From NCBI GenBank assembly GCA_965203755.1, contig OZ241910.1:2604001-2668000 (forward strand): a stretch of DNA of 64,000 nt, given 5' to 3'. Both the position numbers and the translations under genes were made by a program. Numbering within the stretch: the first letter of the stretch is position 1; every line of letters starts with the position of its first letter. Origin of the DNA: UBA6055 sp965203755. GTDB taxonomy: Bacteria; Chloroflexota; Anaerolineae; Aggregatilineales; Phototrophicaceae. Shown piece after piece: positions 24,312 to 32,933 of the stretch. Below the pieces are notes generated by a model. It saw only the letters and a list, made by a program, of their open reading frames with translations. It made no database searches and was not told where the DNA came from.

Positions 24312-25163
24312 CTAGCCGCCTTCCAGCTGGTCAAACACAGAAATGTCAATCGGCTGAAAGCTGGTGATGACGAGGACAAACTCAAGGATGTCAAAGTTGA
24401 TCAGGCTGCGGACTTCGGCTTCTTGAAACAGTTCAAACTCGAATTGGCGGATGCTGGTGACTTGCCCGACGACAAGATCAGGCGGGAAATTGCCGCCAAG
24501 CCCGGATGTAATCACCAGATCGCCTTGTGTGATATTCTCATCCAGGTCGATGAAGGTCATACGCAGCACGCCCGATGCCTGACCGATGATGCTGCCTTCG
24601 GCGCGTGTCGTTTGCAAACGGGCGCTCACGGAACTGTTTTCATCATGGATAAGCTGCGCTTGGGCTGCATTGGCGCTGACGCGGACGATCCTGCCAACCA
24701 GTCCCAAATCAGTGACGACTGGCATGCCCACGGCGACGCCATCGCGCGTCCCGCGGTTGATAATCATGCTGCGGGCGATGCCGCTGGGGTCAAACGCGAT
24801 CACATCGGCTGTCAGAAACTCCTGATTTTCAAGGGCGGTGGTATAGGACAGCAAGCCGACCAGGCGGTCATAGTCACTGGCGGCTTCGCGCAGCTGGATG
24901 ATTTCAATTTGGCGGCTGGCAAGCTGCTCTTCCAGCTGGGCGATGCGCTGGCGGAGTTGACCAAGGCTGTTCAGTTCTTCAAATGCCCGATTCAAAGTCA
25001 GCGAAAGGCGGTTCAACGCGCCCGACACTCCATGAAGCGGCGCGGCGGCGATGCTTTCGGCCGGTGTGAGAGCGCCGGCAACGGCGAGCAGCATCAAGCC
25101 GCCGCAGATGCCTAGCGTCAATGCCAAAAATAGGAAACGGCTGGGGCGTCCGTTCGGTCTCAA
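24312..25163 (-). CDS. mreC: Rod shape-determining protein MreC
   Basis: 283 aa. One N-terminal membrane helix (about 8-30), a coiled coil (about 58-98: LGQLRQRIAQLEEQLASRQIEIIQLREAA), then the two beta-barrel domains with LTADVIAFDPSGIARSMIINRGTRDGVAVGMPVVTDLGLVGRI, HDENSSVSARL and GDLVITSGLGGNFPPDLVVG, all typical MreC. It scaffolds PBP2 and MreB in the elongasome. Start is TTG 25163 with GAGGAA upstream. It lies 59 bases after mreB. Confidence 0.94.
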   Translation of the reverse strand: MRPNGRPSRFLFLALTLGICGGLMLLAVAGALTPAESIAAAPLHGVSGALNRLSLTLNRAFEELNSLGQLRQRIAQLEEQLASRQIEIIQLREAASDYDRLVGLLSYTTALENQEFLTADVIAFDPSGIARSMIINRGTRDGVAVGMPVVTDLGLVGRIVRVSANAAQAQLIHDENSSVSARLQTTRAEGSIIGQASGVLRMTFIDLDENITQGDLVITSGLGGNFPPDLVVGQVTSIRQFEFELFQEAEVRSLINFDILEFVLVITSFQPIDISVFDQLEGG

Positions 25164-25222
25164 GCTGTGTTCCTCATCAACCTCATCGCTGTCTTATCTT
25201 ATCACAGTTTGAGGCGCCGTGA

Positions 25223-26284
25223 TTAGTGACGGGTGCTGCCGCGCTCGGGTCCGGTGAGCAGGCGGCGCAGATTATTGTAGTCTTCGAGGACGCGGCCGGC
25301 GCCGCGCGCAACGCAAGTCATGGCATCATCAGCCAGCCAGGAACGGATATTAACCTCTTCTTTGATGCGCTCATCCAGCCCGCGCAGCTGGCCGCCGCCG
25401 CCGGCAATGGTGATGCCGCTTTCCATCAGGTCGGCGACCAGTTCGGGCGGCGTATCATCGAGGGCATCCTTGACGGTATCAATAATAATGTTGATCGAAC
25501 CGCCGATGGCTTCGCGGATTTCAATCGAGCTTACTTCGACTGAATCGGGCAGGCCGGTGGTAAGATTGCGTCCTTTGACCAAATAGGTTTGCTCTTGCGG
25601 CAGCGGATAAGCCGAGCCGATATCCATTTTCGCCTTTTCGGCAGTGGGTTCGCCAATCAGGAGGTTGTGTTTGCTGCGTAAATGCTGCACGATGTCTTCG
25701 TCCATTTCATCGCCGGCGACCCGTATCGACCGACTGATCACAATGCCGCCCAAGGAAAACAAGGCCACTTCGGTGGTGCCGCCGCCAATATCAACGACCA
25801 TGCTGCCGCGCGTTTCCAGCACCGGCAGATTGGCGCCGATGGCGGCCGCCACCGGCTCTTCGATCAGGTGCGCTTCGCGGGCGCCGGCATCCAGCGTCGC
25901 TTCAATGACGGCGCGTTTTTCGACCTCGGTCACGCCGCTGGGAATCCCGACAACGACTCGCGGGCGCGGCACTGGCACCCAGCTTTGTTCATGCGCTTTG
26001 CGGATGAGATAATCAAGCATGCGGGCGGTGATTTCATACTCGCTGATGACGCCATCGCGCAAAGGCCTCACGATCAGAATGTCTTTCGGGTTTTTGCTCC
26101 ACATCTCTTTGGCGCGGGCGCCGACTTCGATAGGTGTCCGGGTTTTGCGGTCAACGGCGACAAACGACGGTTCGTTAATCACAATGCCCTTGCCGCGCAC
26201 ATAAACCAAAGTGTAGGCTGTGCCTAAATCAATGCCGATATCGAGTGAAAACAACCCGAAAAGAAAATCTAAAGGACTTAACAC
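25223..26284 (-). CDS. mreB: Rod shape-determining actin homologue MreB
   Basis: 353 aa. MreB polymerises on the inner membrane and orients cell-wall synthesis. Actin-fold motifs are present: phosphate 1 IGIDLGTAYTLVYV (near 16), connect 1 EPVAAAIGANLPV, phosphate 2 MVVDIGGGTTEVALFSL and adenosine motif IAGGGGQLRGLDERI. The N-terminal stretch LSPLDFLFGLF could be an amphipathic membrane anchor. Start is GTG 26284 with AGGAG six bases upstream. First gene of the mreBCD-mrdA operon. Confidence 0.97.
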   Translation of the reverse strand: MLSPLDFLFGLFSLDIGIDLGTAYTLVYVRGKGIVINEPSFVAVDRKTRTPIEVGARAKEMWSKNPKDILIVRPLRDGVISEYEITARMLDYLIRKAHEQSWVPVPRPRVVVGIPSGVTEVEKRAVIEATLDAGAREAHLIEEPVAAAIGANLPVLETRGSMVVDIGGGTTEVALFSLGGIVISRSIRVAGDEMDEDIVQHLRSKHNLLIGEPTAEKAKMDIGSAYPLPQEQTYLVKGRNLTTGLPDSVEVSSIEIREAIGGSINIIIDTVKDALDDTPPELVADLMESGITIAGGGGQLRGLDERIKEEVNIRSWLADDAMTCVARGAGRVLEDYNNLRRLLTGPERGSTRH

Positions 26285-26316
26285 AGATGACTCCTGAACG
26301 GAATTGGAACGCGGGG

Positions 26317-26345
26317 ATTATAGCACAGATTGACCTGATACAATA
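26317..26345 (-). promoter_or_regulatory. Promoter of the mreBCD-mrdA operon (extended -10)
   Basis: On the minus strand TGCTATAAT (complement 26317-26325) is a consensus extended -10. The -35 is weak: TATTGT at 17-base spacing (complement 26340-26345) or TTGTAT at 15. Predicted leader about 25 bases. The gap between mreB and tilS (26285-26501) is a divergent promoter region with nothing else recognisable. Confidence 0.6.
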
Positions 26346-26501
26346 CCAGGCAATGAAACGGCGCGCTAACCAATGCGAACCCGTATGTGAAGCGCGCTTA
26401 TATTTAAGACGGAGAAAACGGCTGTCATTCTCAAGATAGCGGCTGTTCGCTATGATAAACAACATACGGCTCATGCAGATAATTTGCGCGCGTGGCTGAC
26501 G

Positions 26502-27902
26502 ATGATCCTGAAAACTGTATTGCGAACCATCGAAAAGCATAAACTGCTGACGGCAAACCAGACCGTGATTGTCGCTGTGTCCGGCGGCGCCGATTCGGTT
26601 GCGCTGCTGCATATTATGACGCGGCTGGGACCTTGTCTTGGACTTCGATTGCATGCCGCCTCCCTGCATCATGGAATCCGCGGGCAGGCGGCGCAGGACG
26701 ACCTGAATTTTGTTCAGCGGATGGCTGAACGGTGGCGGCTTCCATATACACTGGGACAGGCTGATGTTCCGCAGCTGGCGCGGGAACGCGGCCTTGGCAT
26801 AGAGGCGGCGGCGCGGCAGGCGCGGTACGATTTTTTGGCGCAGGCGGCCGCGCAGGCGGACAGCGATTGCGTTGCTGTGGCGCATCATGCCAAGGACCAG
26901 GCTGAAACTATTCTGATGCACATGATTCGCGGCAGCGGCTTGAGCGGCTTGAAAGGCATGCGGTTTGCGACATCTATGCCAAACTATGCCGGCATCACCC
27001 TGATTCGACCTTTGCTGGAGATACCGCGCGAGGATTTGGAACTTTACTGCGCGGCGCATAACCTGCATTTTCGGCACGACGACAGCAATGATGATATTCG
27101 CTATCGGCGCAATTTTATCCGTCACGAAGTGATGAGCCGATTGCAGCAGCTGAACCCCAATGTGACGGCGGCTTTCGCGCGGCTTGCCGATTCAGCCGGC
27201 GTCGATGAGGATTATATCTCATCGCAATTTGAGGCGGCGGTCATGCCCTTGGTCCAGGTTGGCGATGCCGCCTGGCGCCTTTCGAGAATGACCTATGCCC
27301 AGCTGCATCCGGCGATGCAGCGCCGACTGTTCCGCGCGGCTTTTCGGCAGCTTGGCGGCGGCGCGGCGCTGAACCACGAAAACACCTTGGAGCTTGTTCG
27401 CTGGACAAGAACGGCCAGGGTCGGCGCCAGGCGCGATTTGGGACGGGCGATACAGCTTCGGATGGCTTATGAAGATCTGTGCATTGAGCATCAATCAGCG
27501 GCATTGAGCCATCATCATTATCGCTTGATTGATGCGGAAACGAATATCGCGCTGGATGTTTCCGCCGACATTACCCTGGGACGTCTCCATATCCAGGTTG
27601 TGTCCGAGCCGGAGTCTGATATAGGCGGCATGAGTCTTTTGCTGCCGGCCGACGTGGCGCTGTGCCTGCGAACGCGCCGCGCCGGTGAACGTTTTAGACC
27701 GAAGGGAATGGGCGGAAAATCACGGAAAATCAAGGATTGGATGATTGACCGCAAAGTTCCCCGTCAAATTCGCAGTCAGATTCCGATGGTCAGCGCGAAT
27801 GGCGAGATCATTGCGATATGTTTGGGGCATACTTGGCATCTGGCGGATTTGCCGCCGTTCAGAGTCGATGAAAACCGCGGGATATATTTGATATTGGATT
27901 AG
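26502..27902 (+). CDS. tilS: tRNA(Ile)-lysidine synthase TilS
   Basis: 466 aa. TilS uses ATP to attach lysine to C34 of tRNA-Ile2 (CAU), changing its charging and codon reading from Met to Ile; essential. The PP-loop VAVSGGADSVALLHIM lies near residue 22, followed by LHHGIRG, EAAARQARYDFL, VAHHAKDQAETILMHMIRGSGLSGLKGM and the C-terminal TilS domain ERFRPKGMGGKSRKIKDWMIDRKVPRQIR. ATG 26502 is chosen; a TTG 18 bases upstream is possible and neither has a clear SD. Transcribed divergently from mreB. Confidence 0.95.
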   Translation: MILKTVLRTIEKHKLLTANQTVIVAVSGGADSVALLHIMTRLGPCLGLRLHAASLHHGIRGQAAQDDLNFVQRMAERWRLPYTLGQADVPQLARERGLGIEAAARQARYDFLAQAAAQADSDCVAVAHHAKDQAETILMHMIRGSGLSGLKGMRFATSMPNYAGITLIRPLLEIPREDLELYCAAHNLHFRHDDSNDDIRYRRNFIRHEVMSRLQQLNPNVTAAFARLADSAGVDEDYISSQFEAAVMPLVQVGDAAWRLSRMTYAQLHPAMQRRLFRAAFRQLGGGAALNHENTLELVRWTRTARVGARRDLGRAIQLRMAYEDLCIEHQSAALSHHHYRLIDAETNIALDVSADITLGRLHIQVVSEPESDIGGMSLLLPADVALCLRTRRAGERFRPKGMGGKSRKIKDWMIDRKVPRQIRSQIPMVSANGEIIAICLGHTWHLADLPPFRVDENRGIYLILD

Positions 27903-27921
27903 CGGCGTCTGCAAAGCGGAA

Positions 27922-27962
27922 ACGCCTTTTGACTTGCGAAGGCGTCGTCAATAAGCTATCAT
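27922..27962 (+). promoter_or_regulatory. Promoter of the response regulator gene with overlapping inverted repeat
   Basis: TTGCGA (27934-27939), 17-base spacer and TATCAT (27957-27962) form a plausible sigma-70 promoter. The inverted repeat ACGCCTT (27922-27928) / AAGGCGT (27939-27945) spans the -35 region. It may be a weak terminator of tilS (no T-run) or an operator for repression. Confidence 0.5.
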
Positions 27963-28017
27963 TGGAAAAAGGTTTAGGCATCAATGAAACGCGCTGTTTA
28001 GCGGGCGGGGATGCAAG

Positions 28018-28896
28018 ATGACTGAAAATCAGCCGCCGTATGTCCTGGTTGTGGATGATGATGGAGCGAATCGTTACTCTACGAGCAGAACATTACGGCA
28101 GGCCGGTTATGTGGTCAGTGAGGCGCCGGGCGGCCAAGAAGCCCTAGAGCAAATCGACCGGCATGAATTTGACCTGGTGCTGACCGAGATTCGGATGCCG
28201 GGTATGGACGGGATTGAATTGCTGCGGCGAATCAAAGACAGAAAGCATGATGCCATCGTCGTCCTGATGACAGCTTCGGCAAGTCTTGAAACGGCTGTCG
28301 AGGCGCTCCGGCTGGATGCCGGCGACTATTTGGTTAAACCCTGTTCCAGTCAGGATATCCGCGCCAGCGTGAAACAGGGAATCGAGCGGGCGCGTTGCCT
28401 GAAACACCGCCGCCGACTGCTGGATGCGATTAAGCGGGATGTATTTGAATTGACGCGCGAAGATTTTGATGTTGCTCAAGTCGCTCACGAGACAAATTCC
28501 GAAGGCCAAATGCCTCCATATCGTGAACGTCTTCCAGAACTGACAAGCCCGGCGATACCTTTGGGCCCCCTGACCGTCTTTCCGGGGCGGTATCAGGTTT
28601 CGGCCGGCGGGCAGTCTGTCAATTTGACCCCGACCGAGTTTGACCTGCTGTTATATCTGGCGGCGCATCGCGGCCGGATTGTATCCTGTCACGAATTGGT
28701 GCGGGAAGTCCGCGGCTATGTGAGAGCCGAATCCGAAGCGCGGGAAGCCATTCGTCCACATGTCAGCAACCTGCGCGGCAAGCTGAAAGGCATGGGAGTG
28801 GATGCGGATTTGGTGGTTAATGTGCGCGGCATTGGCTATCGGCTTAGCGAAGCGGCCGAAGCCGGCTGGCGTCAGGCTTCCATTTTTCCAGTTTGA
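28018..28896 (+). CDS. OmpR/PhoB-type response regulator with Glu at the phospho-acceptor position
   Basis: 292 aa. Receiver domain 8-125: acidic pocket VVDDDG, LMTASAS with the switch Thr, DYLVKP with the conserved Lys. At the phosphorylation site the usual Asp is Glu57 (LVLTEIRMPGMDG; codon GAG at 28186-28188). Residues about 190-280 form an OmpR-type winged helix (VNLTPTEFDLLLYLAAHRGRIVS...VRGIGYRL). Such proteins normally bind promoters when phosphorylated by a histidine kinase; with Glu the protein may mimic the active state permanently. No kinase is adjacent; the nearest is at 38668-40245. ATG 28018 follows GGGGATG. Confidence 0.88.
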   Translation: MTENQPPYVLVVDDDGANRYSTSRTLRQAGYVVSEAPGGQEALEQIDRHEFDLVLTEIRMPGMDGIELLRRIKDRKHDAIVVLMTASASLETAVEALRLDAGDYLVKPCSSQDIRASVKQGIERARCLKHRRRLLDAIKRDVFELTREDFDVAQVAHETNSEGQMPPYRERLPELTSPAIPLGPLTVFPGRYQVSAGGQSVNLTPTEFDLLLYLAAHRGRIVSCHELVREVRGYVRAESEAREAIRPHVSNLRGKLKGMGVDADLVVNVRGIGYRLSEAAEAGWRQASIFPV

Positions 28897-28941
28897 TGAG
28901 CCTTTGCAAATTCCGTCTGTTTAAGAGAACGAAGCTCGTTA

Positions 28942-30558
28942 ATGGCGCGCCTGCTTTTGATAGGGCTGCTGTTCGGCTTGGCAGCGCCGGGCGCGGCTGA
29001 TGATACACTCTTGATTGAGGACAGACTGTCAGAAATGACACTGGAGCAGAAGGCTGCCCAGATGTTCATGGTCAGTTTCTTCGGCGCGCATCTGGCTGAA
29101 ACAGAAAGAGATTTCCTGCGCGAAGTTCAGCCCGGGGCGGTGGTTTTATTTGAACGCAATGTCGAATCGCCGTCGCAGGTGACGGCTTTGATGAACGCGT
29201 ATCAACAGAACATCATTGATGGCGGCGGGCTGCCTTTGTTGATTGCGGTTGACCAGGAAGGCGGGCGCATTCAGCGTTTGAAAAGCGGCTTTACGCGCTT
29301 TCCGGCGCCGATGTTATGGACAGCCAGCCAGGATGATGAACTGGCTTATGAGGTCGGCAAGGCGATGGCGACTGAACTCGGCGCGGTTGGCGTCAACATG
29401 AATCTGGCGCCGGTGGCCGATCTCAACACCAATATAAACAGCCCGGTCATTGGACGGCGTTCCTTTGGCAGCGATCCCGAGCTTGTTGCGCCGATTCTTG
29501 CCCATTTCATACGCGGCTTGCAGGACAATGGGGTAGTGGCAACGGTCAAGCATTTTCCCGGCCATGGGGATACGGCTGTGGATTCGCATCTGGAACTGCC
29601 GAAGGTGACTCATGCCCGCAGTCGATTGGAGGCGGTTGAACTGCGTCCTTTTATGGCGGCTTTCGATGCTGGCGCCGACGCGGCTATGGTGGCGCATATC
29701 TGGCTGACCGCCTTTGATTCGGAGCCGCTCCCAGCTTCATTGTCAAGGCGCATCGCGAGCGGTTTGCTGCGCGGTGAATTGGGCTATGATGGCATGATTA
29801 TGACCGATGCGCTCGATATGGACGCGATTGATACGGTTTACAGTCCCGGCGACGCTTCGATTCGGGCGATACTAGCTGGGAATGATTTGATTGCCATCGG
29901 CGCTCATGTCGGCGCCAGCCAGATTGAGTCGGCTATTGACGATGTGGCTGACGCGGTGCGCGCCGGCTGGATTGCGGAAAGCCGAATTGATGCCGCGGTG
30001 CGGCGGATCTTAGCTGTCAAACAGAAATATGGCCTGCTGGAATGGCAGGCGCTTGACCCGGATACGGTGGATGCCCGCCTCAATCTCGAAGCGCATGATG
30101 AACTGGTTTCGCGGCTGTTTGAGCGGGGGCTGACGGTGGTCGATTCGAATGACATGATTCCGCTGCGAGGCAAAGCGCTGATTGTGTATCCGGCGATTCG
30201 TCCGCGGATCCCGGAGGAATGCAGACGGCCGGGCTTTGATTATCTGGGCGTTTCGGCATCGCCGCTGGATGAAGAAATCGCTTGGGTCGAGACGGCCGCC
30301 GATGCAGCTGACCGCATTGTCGTTTTTACCTGGAACGCGGTCGATGACCCGCGTCAGCAGCGAATGGTGAATGCCTTGCCGCCACAGAAAACGATTGTGG
30401 CTGCGCTTTGGAAACCGTCGGATATGCTCGTTTTTCCCGACGCGGCGGCTTATGTCATCGGCTACAGTCCGATGCTGCGCGCCACAGCCCTGATTTGCGA
30501 TGTCCTGCTGGGAAAACGACCGGCGCCGGGGCGGCTGCCGATTAAGTTTATGAACTAG
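28942..30558 (+). CDS. Glycoside hydrolase family 3, beta-N-acetylhexosaminidase-type (NagZ-like), exported
   Basis: 538 aa. A signal peptide (LLLIGLLFGLAAPGAA, cleavage near residue 19) precedes a GH3 TIM barrel. The NagZ-type catalytic loop KHFPGHGDTAVDSH lies at 203-216 with the Asp214-His216 acid-base dyad, and the nucleophile is Asp289 in MIMTDALDMDAI. AVDQEGGRIQRL is also diagnostic. These enzymes release GlcNAc from muropeptides or chitin fragments. The extra C-terminal 190 residues make a second domain typical of Gram-positive type exported members. The exported form suggests peptidoglycan turnover outside the cytoplasm. It starts 45 bases after the response regulator and is probably co-transcribed with it. 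Confidence 0.92.
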   Translation: MARLLLIGLLFGLAAPGAADDTLLIEDRLSEMTLEQKAAQMFMVSFFGAHLAETERDFLREVQPGAVVLFERNVESPSQVTALMNAYQQNIIDGGGLPLLIAVDQEGGRIQRLKSGFTRFPAPMLWTASQDDELAYEVGKAMATELGAVGVNMNLAPVADLNTNINSPVIGRRSFGSDPELVAPILAHFIRGLQDNGVVATVKHFPGHGDTAVDSHLELPKVTHARSRLEAVELRPFMAAFDAGADAAMVAHIWLTAFDSEPLPASLSRRIASGLLRGELGYDGMIMTDALDMDAIDTVYSPGDASIRAILAGNDLIAIGAHVGASQIESAIDDVADAVRAGWIAESRIDAAVRRILAVKQKYGLLEWQALDPDTVDARLNLEAHDELVSRLFERGLTVVDSNDMIPLRGKALIVYPAIRPRIPEECRRPGFDYLGVSASPLDEEIAWVETAADAADRIVVFTWNAVDDPRQQRMVNALPPQKTIVAALWKPSDMLVFPDAAAYVIGYSPMLRATALICDVLLGKRPAPGRLPIKFMN

Positions 30559-30576
30559 GCAATGCGACAGGTCTTG

Positions 30577-30638
30577 CATTATAATGGGGCAGTGTGTATC
30601 AGCGCGCCCCGTGGCCATACGATATACGTGGAATACAC
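30577..30638 (+). promoter_or_regulatory. Possible promoter and inverted repeat upstream of the Clp ATPase gene
   Basis: TATAAT at 30580-30585 within the palindrome CATTATAATG, without a good -35. In the 70-base leader, GTGTAT (30594-30599) and ATACAC (30633-30638) form an inverted repeat that could be a regulator site. It does not match the CIRCE/HrcA element. Confidence 0.35.
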
Positions 30639-30654
30639 AGGACACAGATAATCA

Positions 30655-32904
30655 ATGTCTACCCTTAACCCCGATTTGATTTCAAAAGATATGGATGCGG
30701 CGCTGAATGACGCCGCGCCGATGCTGAAAGAATACCGAAAATCTTCGATTATGCCCGAGATGGTGCTGCTGGCTTTGCTTCAGCGCGAAAATACGGCGGC
30801 TTATCGGATGCTCAAGATGTTTGAAAGCACGCGCGGCGTTGACCTTGAACGGCTTCAGCGTCAGGTCAAGCTGGCGATACAGTCTCGCCGCGATCCCGAT
30901 GGCAGCCTCGATTTCGTTGCTATTGGCAACCGAAAAGTCTCGTTGAGCCGTCAGTCGATTGTGCTGCTGGATGACGGGCTGACGGTCGCCAATTCGATGA
31001 ACGAGCGCAAAATCGACACCGATCACGCGCTGGCGGTGCTGGCGGAAACATCGGTCAGCACCGGCGGGATTCTGCGCCAGTTCAGCATTACGCCCAAGTC
31101 GATTCGAGATGCCTACAGCGATGCCAGCAAAATTATCCCCAGCCGCGATGACAGCACCACTGTGGATTATGTCAAACGAGCCAAACGCGGCTTGCTGCGC
31201 GCCGTTCATTTTCGGGAAGATCTGCTGCGGAATATGATGAATGTACTCACGCAGTCGGTGAATCGGCATATTATTCTGTTGGGTCCGGATGGAGTCGGCA
31301 AGCGAACTTTGGCTTACAGCCTGGCGCTGCTGATGGCTGAAGACAAAGGCCCAAGCGGTTTGTTCAATCTGGTGCAAATCAGCGAAACGGCTTTGCTGGA
31401 TGGAGACCAGGAAGCGTTTCGGGCTGGGATGAGCGCTGCGAGGCGCGGGATTCTGTTTTTGCCTTTGATTCATCGTTTCTTTGGCGGGCCGATCAAAGCC
31501 GATTTTAGTAAAGCCACTTCGCTGGTGCAAAAGGCGTTTTTAAGTGATGACCCGGTGATTATCTGCACGACCAACGCGCAAGAATTTGAGGCGCGGATTC
31601 AAGGCGTCAGCGCCATTGTCGAAAACAGCCAGGTCATCCGCGTCGATGAGCCTTCGCTTGAAGAAGCGGTGCAAATCATGGAGACGATTGCGCCGCATTT
31701 GGAATCGGACTATGAGATCTCGATTGAACATGACGCCTTGCAGATGACGGCGCGGATGGCGCAGCGCTACCTGACCATTACCCCCTTGCCGCAAAGCGCC
31801 GAGCAGCTGCTGCATCGGACCGCGGCGATGGTGAATATGGGCAAGCAGGCGCATTTGGCATTCAAGCCGGACAATAATGACGCCATCCTTGATATTGAAG
31901 ATGTGACCTTGGTCACCAGCCAGATGACCGGGATTCCGGTCACCAAGCTGGGCGCGGATGAACGGCTGCGCTATGCCAATATGGTCGAGCATCTTAGCGA
32001 ACGGCTGATTGGCCAAAAAGAGGCGGTGCAGTTGGTGAGCCGCGCCATCAAGACGGCGCGGGTGGGCCTGAAAGACCCCAAACGTCCGATTGGCGCATTT
32101 TTGTTTTTGGGGCCGACGGGCATCGGCAAAACCGAAATGGCGCGGGTGCTGGCCGATTTTATGTTTGGCAGCGAGGAGACGCTCTTCCCGCTTGATATGA
32201 GTGAATACAAGGATGAGAGCAGCATCAACCGTCTGATTGGGTCGGCAGTCGGGTATGTTGGCAGCGACGAAGGCGGGCAGCTGACCGAACGGATTCGCCA
32301 GCAGCCGTACACGATTGTACTGCTGGACGAAATCGAAAAGGCGCATCCGCGTATTATGGATGTGCTGCTGCAAGTGATGGAAGAGGGACGGCTGACGGAT
32401 GGACGGGGCAATATCGCGCGCTTCAGCGAAGCCGTTGTGATTATGACCAGCAACATCGGCTCCGAGCATTTGATGGTGCGGCAGATCACCGACGATTTGC
32501 GCGAACAGATTATGGAGCAGGTATTGGACTTCTTGCGGCCGGAATTTATCAATCGTCTTGATGAGGTGATTCTGTTTAATGCCTTGAATGATGAAGATCT
32601 GGCGCAGATTTTGGAACTGCTTATTCAAAAGGAGAATCAGCTGGCGAAGGAGCGCGGCTTGACGTTGACCTTTACCAGCGGCGCCAAGAAGTGGCTGCTG
32701 GCACAGAATAATGAGCCGGAATATGGCGCCCGTCCCTTGCGGCGCATCCTGCGGCGCAACCTGCGCGAGCCATTAGCTGATTTCCTGCTGCGCGCTAATC
32801 CGCCTGAAGGCACCGAGGTTCGGATTAGCGCCAGCCGCAGGCGCGGCGGTGGTCTCAAATTCTCTGCGACTATCGCCGGCAAAGAAGTTTTTGATAATGT
32901 TTGA
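30655..32904 (+). CDS. Clp/Hsp100 AAA+ ATPase (ClpB/ClpC-like) with a degenerate first ATPase domain
   Basis: 749 aa. Residues 1-150 hold a double Clp N-domain repeat. D1 retains a P-loop-like GPDGVGKR (210-217) but the Walker B acidic pair is Pro270-Leu271 (ILFLPLIHRFFGG instead of ILFIDEIH), and the usual arginine-finger segment reads IVENSQV. D2 is intact: GPTGIGKT (486-493), IVLLDEIEKAH (Asp558-Glu559), TSNIGSEHL, RPEFINRLDEVILF and the sensor-2 GARPLRR. There is no long ClpB-type M-domain between D1 and D2. The D2 end resembles ClpC. Unfolding is therefore probably powered by D2 alone, with D1 acting structurally. The partner peptidase is not in the window. Confidence 0.88.
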   Translation: MSTLNPDLISKDMDAALNDAAPMLKEYRKSSIMPEMVLLALLQRENTAAYRMLKMFESTRGVDLERLQRQVKLAIQSRRDPDGSLDFVAIGNRKVSLSRQSIVLLDDGLTVANSMNERKIDTDHALAVLAETSVSTGGILRQFSITPKSIRDAYSDASKIIPSRDDSTTVDYVKRAKRGLLRAVHFREDLLRNMMNVLTQSVNRHIILLGPDGVGKRTLAYSLALLMAEDKGPSGLFNLVQISETALLDGDQEAFRAGMSAARRGILFLPLIHRFFGGPIKADFSKATSLVQKAFLSDDPVIICTTNAQEFEARIQGVSAIVENSQVIRVDEPSLEEAVQIMETIAPHLESDYEISIEHDALQMTARMAQRYLTITPLPQSAEQLLHRTAAMVNMGKQAHLAFKPDNNDAILDIEDVTLVTSQMTGIPVTKLGADERLRYANMVEHLSERLIGQKEAVQLVSRAIKTARVGLKDPKRPIGAFLFLGPTGIGKTEMARVLADFMFGSEETLFPLDMSEYKDESSINRLIGSAVGYVGSDEGGQLTERIRQQPYTIVLLDEIEKAHPRIMDVLLQVMEEGRLTDGRGNIARFSEAVVIMTSNIGSEHLMVRQITDDLREQIMEQVLDFLRPEFINRLDEVILFNALNDEDLAQILELLIQKENQLAKERGLTLTFTSGAKKWLLAQNNEPEYGARPLRRILRRNLREPLADFLLRANPPEGTEVRISASRRRGGGLKFSATIAGKEVFDNV

Positions 32905-32933
32905 CCAAGCACAAGGTAGATTCAAGAGGAAAA

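Noticed and set aside
26229..27125. 298-codon open frame on the minus strand opposite the mreB promoter region and tilS
   Set aside because: It overlaps two firmly identified genes (mreB start, tilS), has no recognisable motif and crosses a strong promoter region; a by-product of biased codon use on the other strand.
30594..30638. CIRCE-type HrcA operator upstream of the Clp gene
   Set aside because: The inverted repeat GTGTAT/ATACAC does not match the CIRCE half-sites or spacing.
31540..32628. 362-codon frame opposite the Clp ATPase gene
   Set aside because: Antisense to intact D2 motifs; no independent support.
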